Shown: one piece after another, positions 58,587 through 64,000 of the stretch
Layout of the letters: every line of letters begins with the position of its first letter
How positions within the stretch are numbered: the first letter of the stretch is position 1
NCBI RefSeq assembly: GCF_003609645.1
Contig: NZ_MCIB01000012.1
Coordinates: 85,009-149,008 of the forward strand
Length of the DNA: 64,000 nt
Reading direction: 5' to 3'
DNA from: Thermohalobacter berrensis
GTDB lineage: Bacteria; Bacillota; Clostridia; Tissierellales; Thermohalobacteraceae
Notes under the pieces: model-generated
What the model was told of the DNA's origin: nothing
Database searches by the model: none
Seen by the model: the letters and a program-made list of their open reading frames with translations, nothing else
Position numbers and translations under genes: made by a program

Positions 58587-59810
58587 ATGAATTTTATTGA
58601 AAGTATTGGAGTAGCATTGGCTAGCCTTTGGGCTAATAAAATGCGTACTTTTCTTACAATGCTAGGAATCATTATAGGTATATCCTCAGTAATTACTATA
58701 GTTTCCTTAGGACAAGGAAGTCAAGCTCAGATAGGAAATGAATTTGAAAAGATAGGAACAAACAGGGTTTCAATTAGAATGAACTGGGGAGAGAATCCAA
58801 AATATAGAGATCGTTTTGATGATACAGATATAGAAGCCATAAGAAGAATTTTTAAGGATGATATAAATGCAATATCACCAATTATAGCAGATAGAGCTAA
58901 AGCTTTAAAGGGAAGATATAATGGAGATATTGATTTATATGGCGTAAATGAAGAATATATTAATATCGATAGATTAGACATATTAAAGGGAAGATTTTTA
59001 TCTGAATCTGATGTAAAGGGAAGAAGAAGAATAGCTGTTATAGAAAAACGACTAGCATTAGAGCTTTTTAAGCGAACAAATGTTATAGGTGAAAAAGTTT
59101 TTATTGATAATGGGTATAAAAGATTACCCTTTACAATAGTTGGAATTTATGAGTATAAGAAGACTTCTTTTGACAAGTTGGCCGAAAACTTTGGTGCAAA
59201 AGTAATTACAAATATATATATCCCAATAAGTACGGTAAAAAAGCTTGGATATACAGATAAATACTGGCTATTTGAAGTAGCTATATCTGATAACAATAAA
59301 ATAGATGAAGTTTCAAAGGATATCATACAAGTTTTAGAGAGAAGACATAGAAATGTTGGGAAAAATTTTTATATGTATTTTAGTGCCAAACAGCAGATGG
59401 AAACTTTAGATAATGTAATGGGTATTTTATCAAAGGTAGTAGGAGCAGTAGCAGCAATATCCCTTTTAGTTGGTGGTATTGGTGTAATGAATATAATGCT
59501 TGTGTCAGTAACAGAAAGAACGAGGGAAATAGGCATAAGAAAGGCTATAGGGGCAACAAGAAAGGATATACTTATACAGTTTTTGGTTGAGGCAATGATA
59601 ATATCTGGTATTGGTGGATTAATAGGTACTACATTAGGGTTGATAATAGCCAATATTATTGCAATATCTATGGGAATACCACCTGTAATATCTTTTGTTA
59701 CAATTATAATAGCAGTTATCTTTTCATCTGCAGTGGGAATATTCTTTGGAATATATCCAGCTAATAAAGCTGCAAAACTTGATCCAATAGATGCTTTAAG
59801 ATATGAATAG
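58587..59810 (+). CDS. MacB-type ABC permease (FtsX domain)
   Basis: 407 residues, ATG behind AGAGGTG. The N-terminal helix (ALASLWANKMRTFLTMLGIIIGISSVITIVS) is followed by a large MacB_PCD extracellular domain (about 45-270) and three C-terminal helices with the FtsX motif GGIGVMNIMLVSVTERTREIGIRKAIGATRKDI. It ends in the typical P-x-x-A-L-R-Y-E. It forms the exporter with the preceding ATPase and adaptor. Confidence 0.95.
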   Translation: MNFIESIGVALASLWANKMRTFLTMLGIIIGISSVITIVSLGQGSQAQIGNEFEKIGTNRVSIRMNWGENPKYRDRFDDTDIEAIRRIFKDDINAISPIIADRAKALKGRYNGDIDLYGVNEEYINIDRLDILKGRFLSESDVKGRRRIAVIEKRLALELFKRTNVIGEKVFIDNGYKRLPFTIVGIYEYKKTSFDKLAENFGAKVITNIYIPISTVKKLGYTDKYWLFEVAISDNNKIDEVSKDIIQVLERRHRNVGKNFYMYFSAKQQMETLDNVMGILSKVVGAVAAISLLVGGIGVMNIMLVSVTERTREIGIRKAIGATRKDILIQFLVEAMIISGIGGLIGTTLGLIIANIIAISMGIPPVISFVTIIIAVIFSSAVGIFFGIYPANKAAKLDPIDALRYE

Positions 59811-59834
59811 ATAAAAATGAAAAGGAGGATTAAA

Positions 59835-60554
59835 ATGACAGAAAATATTAATGAAAACTATAACAATGAATTTGAAACGGAACCTTTTACATGGTGGGAA
59901 AGATTAAAATATGTATTTACAAATCCAAATAAGGCCTTTAAAAATATAGCTGAATACCCTAAGCCACTTTTTCCTATTTTATTAATAATAGGAGTAATGC
60001 TGTTTTTAATACTTATTAGAGTGGGACTATATAAGGATTTTTTAAGACAGCAACTAGTTCAACAATTTTCAAGACAGGGAATGGAAATGCCAAATATAGA
60101 GAACCTATTAAATGCTCAGCTTTATATTTCTATGATATTTATTGCAATAACACCTTTAGCTATCTGGTTAGGTAAATCAGTCTTTATTAATGCAATATCA
60201 GGTTTAGTAGGTGGGGAAGGTAGTTTTAAGAAGGGCTTTAGAGTTATTGTATATTCATATTTACCAATCCTTTTAGGCCAAATACTTGTTGCTATAATTT
60301 CTTTGATAATAGGTAAATTTGCTGTACCTATAAACTTTGCAATAATATTACCAAGTTCAATGGAAGGTGGACTATTATACAATTTATTGTCTCAAATTGA
60401 TATCTTTATAATCTGGTATCAGGTATTGGCAATAATAGGAGTTTCTTATGCATATCAAATTTCTAGAAAATCGGCTAGCTTTTTAGTGCTTTCTTCTTGG
60501 ATTATTTGGGTGTTAATAACTAGTGGATTAGCAACTATAGGAAGAGCGATGTAA
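59835..60554 (+). CDS. YIP1 family membrane protein
   Basis: 239 residues from ATG 59835, seven bases after AAAGGAGG (an ATG at 59817 is in frame but overlaps the site). PFTWWERLKYVFTNPNKAFKNIAEYPKPLFPILLI is the Yip1-type opening. Five membrane helices follow. In clostridia, Yip1 genes often trail MacAB-like operons; the role is unknown. Probably co-transcribed with the permease (24 bp gap). Confidence 0.88.
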   Translation: MTENINENYNNEFETEPFTWWERLKYVFTNPNKAFKNIAEYPKPLFPILLIIGVMLFLILIRVGLYKDFLRQQLVQQFSRQGMEMPNIENLLNAQLYISMIFIAITPLAIWLGKSVFINAISGLVGGEGSFKKGFRVIVYSYLPILLGQILVAIISLIIGKFAVPINFAIILPSSMEGGLLYNLLSQIDIFIIWYQVLAIIGVSYAYQISRKSASFLVLSSWIIWVLITSGLATIGRAM

Positions 60555-60755
60555 TCTAATTGACAACTTACAATGTACAATTGACAATTAAGTGAAATTG
60601 AAATGGGAACCGGGTTCGCGTTTCAAAAATTCAAAATAATACTATTTAATTTCGAAAGTGCAGACTTTAAGTCTGCGCTTTTTTTCTTTCCACATTGAAT
60701 AACTTAAAATTTTAAAAGAAATAATAAGTAAAAAGACAAAGAAGGAGGTCTACTT
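60555..60755. repeat. Hairpins after the efflux block
   Basis: AATTGACAACTTACAATG and AATTGACAATT, an imperfect GAAATGGGAACC/GGGTTCGCGTTTC palindrome, and GTGCAGACTT/AAGTCTGCGC followed by a T-run (about 60659-60687), a probable terminator. Confidence 0.7.
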
Positions 60756-60971
60756 ATGGCTAGTAGGGAACAATTAGAAAGGGTAGCAAAATTTTGTAGT
60801 GAATATAGACCTAGAGGTGATGCTTTGCAAAGTGGTGTTAAGGTAATGAATGAAACAGTTAAGAGCTGTGAAAACTGTGCACATTTTACAGAAGATCATA
60901 AATGTGATATAAATCTTACAGATGAAATATTGACTAATATGGCTATGGATTTGGAAGATAAATATCAATAA
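60756..60971 (+). CDS. Small cysteine-containing hypothetical protein
   Basis: 71 residues, ATG behind AAGGAGG. REQLERVAKFCSEYRPRGDALQSGVKVMNETVKSCENCAHFTEDHKCDINLTDEILTNMAMDLEDKYQ. A CxxC (SCENCAHF) followed by C at DHKCDI could bind a metal. Similar short proteins occur in Clostridia, but I recognise no named family. Convergent with the 54-aa gene, sharing a terminator. Confidence 0.75.
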   Translation: MASREQLERVAKFCSEYRPRGDALQSGVKVMNETVKSCENCAHFTEDHKCDINLTDEILTNMAMDLEDKYQ

Positions 60972-60975
60972 AAAT

Positions 60976-61006
60976 AAAGCAGGCCACTTATTATGTGACC
61001 TGCTAA
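60976..61006. terminator. Bidirectional terminator between two small genes
   Basis: AGCAGG-CCAC and TGTG-ACCTGCT form a stem with AT-rich sequence on both sides. Confidence 0.7.
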
Positions 61007-61013
61007 ATTTATT

Positions 61014-61178
61014 TTAAGATTTTATATCATCTATTTTTATAATCTTCTGAGGTTTATTAGCTCTATCCTTTAGTACCATCATTAGGGCAAAATCACCATA
61101 GCTTATATCTTTTAGCATGCCATCAGACATTATATTTGCAGATGCAATCCTATTATATAAGCTTTCTTTATCTGTCAT
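61014..61178 (-). CDS. Small 54-residue hypothetical protein
   Basis: On the minus strand, ATG 61178 has AGGAGTG nine bases before it and a TAA at 61016-61014. The product is MTDKESLYNRIASANIMSD, then GMLKDISYGDFALMMVLKDRANKPQKIIKIDDIKS. No membrane helix or cysteine. It may be a small regulatory protein; no family is recognised. Good ribosome site and codon use like its neighbours support it being real. Confidence 0.65.
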   Translation of the reverse strand: MTDKESLYNRIASANIMSDGMLKDISYGDFALMMVLKDRANKPQKIIKIDDIKS

Positions 61179-61354
61179 TTTATACACTCCTAAGAAAGAA
61201 GTATATAGTTATTTTTTGTTTTTCCATACTAAAATATCAATAGAAAATTATTCAAAATAACTAAATCATAAGTTGAATTCACTAATAATTTCCTAGAACT
61301 AATTTATCAAATAGGTTATAATAGAGGTTAGACAATTAATTGGAGGGATTTACC

Positions 61355-62383
61355 TTGAATGCTAAAAAGGATATAATTACTTTAGCAATAGAGACTTCTT
61401 GTGATGAGACTTCAGTTGCAGTTTTAAAAAATGGAAGGGAAGTTTTATCAAATGTAATATCATCCCAAACTGATTTGCATAAAAAATTTGGTGGAGTAGT
61501 TCCTGAAGTAGCATCAAGAAAACATATAGAAAGTATGAATGCTATTATTCAAGATGCTCTAGATAAGGCTAATATAACCTTTGATGATATAGATAATATA
61601 GGTGTTACCTATGGACCGGGACTTGTGGGTGCCCTACTTGTAGGTGTAGCTACTGCAAAGGCATTAGCCTTTGGTAAAGGAATTCCACTGGTAGGTGTAA
61701 ACCATATAGAAGGACATATTTGTGCAAACTTTATAGAATATAAAGATTTAAAGCCCCCTTTTGTGTGTTTAGTAGTGTCAGGCGGACATACTCATCTTGT
61801 ATATATAAAGGACTATGGTGAATATGAAATATTAGGCAAAACTAGAGATGATGCAGCAGGGGAAGCTTTTGATAAGGTAGCTAGAGCTTTAGGTCTAGGG
61901 TATCCAGGTGGTCCTGAAATTGATAAACTTGCTAAGATTGGTGATAAAGATGCTATAGATTTTCCAAGGGTATATCTAGATAATGATAGTTATGATTTTA
62001 GTTTTAGTGGTCTTAAATCGGCTGTTTTAAATTATTTAAATAATAACAAACAAAGAGGCGTAGAAATTAAAGTAGAAGATGTTGCTGCAAGTTTTCAGCA
62101 AGCTGTAATAGAAGTATTGGCAGAAAAGAGTATAATGGCAGCAAAGGAAAAAGGATCAAAAATAATTGCCATAGCAGGTGGTGTAGCTGCCAATGAGGGG
62201 CTTAGAGCTCTTTTAAAGAAGAGATGTGAAGAAGAAGGTTTAGAATTCAAATATCCATCTAAAATCCTGTGTACAGATAATGCAGCAATGATAGGATGTG
62301 CAGCATATTATGATTTTATAAAGGGATATAGGGCAGATATGACTCTTAATGCAGTACCTAATTTGAAATTAGGACAAAGGTAG
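61355..62383 (+). CDS. tsaD: tRNA t6A transferase TsaD
   Basis: 342 residues from TTG 61355, seven bases after GGAGGG; an upstream TTG at 61340 would overlap that site. [16 protein letters not shown] opens the ASKHA fold, the metal-binding HIEGH lies near residue 115, and [46 protein letters not shown] and [14 protein letters not shown] follow. TsaD transfers threonylcarbamoyl to A37 of tRNA with TsaB and TsaE. Confidence 0.97.
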   Translation: MNAKKDIITLAIETSCDETSVAVLKNGREVLSNVISSQTDLHKKFGGVVPEVASRKHIESMNAIIQDALDKANITFDDIDNIGVTYGPGLVGALLVGVATAKALAFGKGIPLVGVNHIEGHICANFIEYKDLKPPFVCLVVSGGHTHLVYIKDYGEYEILGKTRDDAAGEAFDKVARALGLGYPGGPEIDKLAKIGDKDAIDFPRVYLDNDSYDFSFSGLKSAVLNYLNNNKQRGVEIKVEDVAASFQQAVIEVLAEKSIMAAKEKGSKIIAIAGGVAANEGLRALLKKRCEEEGLEFKYPSKILCTDNAAMIGCAAYYDFIKGYRADMTLNAVPNLKLGQR

Positions 62384-62712
62384 GAAATACAATTTACAAT
62401 TGACAATTAGAAATACAATTGAGAATTGATAATGGACAATTGACAATTAAAAGAAAAAAACTCAAAAAAGATTTCATAGCCTTACTTCTCAGGCTAAGTA
62501 ACGGACAGCGAAGTTTTTACTTCTTTGGCTAAGTAACCTACCAATAAAAGAAATTGACAATTGAGAATTGACAATGGACAATTAGAAAAGCAATTAAAAA
62601 TGTAAAATTGAAAATTAAATTTGTTAGTAGTTAGTAAAATACAGTTGTTAGCTCTTGGTTCCTAGCTCATAGTTTTTCTAAGAGCTGGGAGCTAGGAACC
62701 AGGAACTGTTTT
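62384..62712. repeat. Repeat mosaic with two AGTAACGGAC units after tsaD
   Basis: AATTTACAATTGACAATT and AATTGATAATGGACAATTG blocks, two array units (about 62470-62540), an AATTGACAATGGACAATT block, a GTTAGTAGTTAG tract and a short nested element (GCTCTTGGTTCCTAGC / GGGAGCTAGGAACC). Confidence 0.78.
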
Positions 62713-62809
62713 ATTTTTTGGCTAATATTAAACTTATGTATACGATTTTATGTAAACGAAAAAGGTTTTACTAATCGACATATTTTTCAACAAAAATAAT
62801 AACATTTTT

Positions 62810-63010
62810 TCCACATTGTTGAGAATAAAAATGGACAAACTTTGTGGATAATGTGGAAAGAGATTATAAACAAGCCTAAAATGGCATGTCCAAATGTGGA
62901 TAACGTTGTGGATAATGTGTATATTTTGTGGATTACTTGGATAAAATTATAAATTTATGCAGATTTCACAAAAAATACTGTGGATAACATCAACAAAAAA
63001 ATTGTTGACA
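62810..63010 (-). other. DnaA-box cluster between tsaD and bioY
   Basis: Four perfect TGTGGATAA boxes, all in the same orientation (62843, 62895, 62907, 62979), plus near matches (TTTTTCCACA near 62806, TTGTGGATTA near 62926, ATGTGGAAAG near 62852). The flanks are AT-rich. No dnaA or dnaN gene is near, so this is more likely a DnaA-binding locus than the origin. Confidence 0.75.
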
Positions 63011-63058
63011 TAAAGCAACAATGAGTACAAAATTAAGACAGAAAATGGTATAAAATAA

Positions 63059-63082
63059 GCTGATGGATTATAATCCATCAGC
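63059..63082 (-). terminator. REP-like hairpin serving as bioY terminator
   Basis: GCTGATGGATTA and TAATCCATCAGC pair perfectly, followed on the minus strand by TTATTTT. It is 27 bp past the bioY stop. Confidence 0.65.
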
Positions 63083-63109
63083 CTGTAGTTTTTTGTTAGG
63101 ATAAATTAT

Positions 63110-63673
63110 TTAGTTAGATGCCGGAAGTAACTTTGACTTCAATAAAGCATTTTTTACTGGATAAGTTAAAGCAACTGCTACTAAAAGTTTCATTAAATCT
63201 GGAATGATGAAAGGAATAACTGTTACAGATATAGATTTTATGAATGAAACATTCGCTACTAGTGCATATTGGGAAGCACCTAATAAATAAATTACTATTA
63301 GTCCAATAACCATTGAGAAGCCCGTTGTTACATTTTTTAATACAGGTGAATCACCTTTATATAGGTTAGAAATTTTACCAATTAAGTAGCTTGCTATAGG
63401 ATAGCTTAAAAGATAACCACCTGTATATCCTACTAGAATATGAAATCCACCTGAAAAACTAGCAAAAACGGGAATACCAATTGCTCCTAAAAGTAAGTAC
63501 ACTATTTGTGACATTGCCCCTAGTCGACTGCCTAAAAGAGCTCCAGATAAAAATACTGCTAATACTTGTAGTGTTACTGGTACAGGAGTAAATGGCAGAT
63601 TAATAAAGATTTGAGCACATACTGCAGTTATAGCTGCGAAAATTGATACATATGCTAAATTTTTAGTAGACAT
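63110..63673 (-). CDS. bioY: Biotin ECF transporter S component BioY
   Basis: 187 residues. LPFTPVPVTLQVLAVFLSGALLGSRLGAMSQIVYLLLGAIGIPVFASFSGGF and LVGYTGGYLLSYPIASYLIG are the BioY signatures, with five or six membrane helices. It imports biotin, usually with the EcfAA'T module. ATG at 63673 follows AAGAGGGGG. A BirA box overlaps its transcription start. Confidence 0.96.
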   Translation of the reverse strand: MSTKNLAYVSIFAAITAVCAQIFINLPFTPVPVTLQVLAVFLSGALLGSRLGAMSQIVYLLLGAIGIPVFASFSGGFHILVGYTGGYLLSYPIASYLIGKISNLYKGDSPVLKNVTTGFSMVIGLIVIYLLGASQYALVANVSFIKSISVTVIPFIIPDLMKLLVAVALTYPVKNALLKSKLLPASN

Positions 63674-63698
63674 TAAAAAAACCCCCTCTTAAGCATAA

Positions 63699-63732
63699 AT
63701 TGTTAACCGAATACATAAAAATGGTTTACAAT
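63699..63732 (-). promoter_or_regulatory. BirA (biotin repressor) operator of bioY
   Basis: The inverted repeat ATTGTTAACC-N14-GGTTTACAAT matches the biotin-repressor consensus. It overlaps the predicted start of transcription. Confidence 0.9.
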
Positions 63733-63735
63733 TAA

Positions 63736-63764
63736 ATAATATAATATCAACTGATGATTGTCAA
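63736..63764 (-). promoter_or_regulatory. bioY promoter
   Basis: Minus-strand TTGACA (63764-63759), 17 bp, TATTAT (63741-63736). Confidence 0.8.
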
Positions 63765-63799
63765 CTCAAAAATTGGACAGGGTTAACGAAAGGGGATTA

Positions 63800-64000
63800 T
63801 ACTTAAGGAGTAAATCTAGGATGTTCGTTACTTGACCTAAGAAGTTATGCTTCGACGACCGTTACTTTGCTTAGGAAGTCTAGCCTAAGAGGACCGTTAC
63901 TTTTAAATGCAGTTTTTGGTGGTTAGTGGGTAGTGGTTGGGTTTTAGTAATGCTATGAAGATTATTAATTAGAAAAACATCTTACTAAGTTCTTGCTATT
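63800..64000 (-). repeat. Reverse-oriented array and nested element, running off the window
   Basis: About three reverse AGTAACGGAC units (63815-63905), then the outer arm TTTTTGGTGGTTAGTGGG...GGTTGGGTTTTAG and the CATCTTACTAAGTTCTTGC part of the nested element in reverse. It continues past base 64000. It reads in the direction of bioY. Confidence 0.8.

Noticed and set aside
62810..63010. The chromosomal replication origin
   Set aside because: No dnaA, dnaN, rpmH or gyr genes are nearby. A DnaA-box cluster alone is not enough.

Overview
The window reads as chromosome of a low-GC, endospore-forming, flagellated anaerobic Firmicute of the Clostridia/Tissierellia type. The grounds are strongly AT-rich third positions, the spore-linked protease YyaC, SigD-type flagellar promoters, a FliW/CsrA pair, S-box, RFN and c-di-GMP riboswitches, BirA- and LexA-type operators, and many TTG/GTG starts behind strong Shine-Dalgarno sites. 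The species cannot be named from sequence alone.

Layout. 0-7.3 kb: a partial VanZ-like protein, a cell-wall lytic transglycosylase with SLH repeats, yyaC, a 24-aa membrane peptide, a c-di-GMP riboswitch with its HD-GYP phosphodiesterase, and a phosphodiester glycosidase-type exoprotein. 7.3-12.5 kb: a TtcA-like thiolase, a long repeat array, tRNA-Pro, a small membrane exporter and SAM riboswitch-metK. 12.5-18 kb: a small sigma factor with the DUF1659/DUF2922/YvrJ trio, a ComK-like protein behind a LexA box, and recD2. 18.6-37.3 kb: comF and a large flagellar block (yvyF-flgM-flgN-flgK-flgK2-flgL-yviE-fliW-csrA-fliC-flaG-fliD-fliS-fliT-like-yjfB), interrupted by a four-helix-bundle protein, a REP-type transposase (RAYT), a LAGLIDADG endonuclease and a candidate structured RNA. 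38-49 kb: hpf, secA, prfB (programmed frameshift), a chemoreceptor and tex. 49-64 kb: a sensor kinase, an amidohydrolase, FMN riboswitch-ribU, the t6A genes tsaE/tsaB/rimI/tsaD split by a MacAB-Yip1 efflux block, and bioY with a BirA box.

Two things stand out. First, the flagellin gene carries a group I intron (30832-31303) inserted 14 codons before the stop. The 5' end of the intron holds a second, mostly synonymous copy of those 14 codons and stop, so spliced and unspliced mRNA should both give a 513-residue flagellin. A LAGLIDADG endonuclease gene lies just downstream on the other strand. Second, nearly every intergenic gap is a patchwork of repeat families: 25-bp REP hairpins (with a resident RAYT), AATTGACAATTG-type repeats, palindromes with covarying arms, nested inverted-repeat elements, and tandem arrays of ~35-bp units that start AGTAACGGAC.

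Genes that work together. FlgM, FlgN, the FlgK/FlgL junction proteins, FliC, FliD, FliS and FliW/CsrA form the late flagellar programme. SigD-like promoters are seen before flgM, fliC and flaG. c-di-GMP sensing (riboswitch) and breakdown (HD-GYP) are probably a feedback loop. SAM, FMN and biotin supply are each under their own ligand-responsive element. Two clusters of DnaA boxes (37.5-37.7 and 62.8-63.0 kb) lie away from any dnaA gene.
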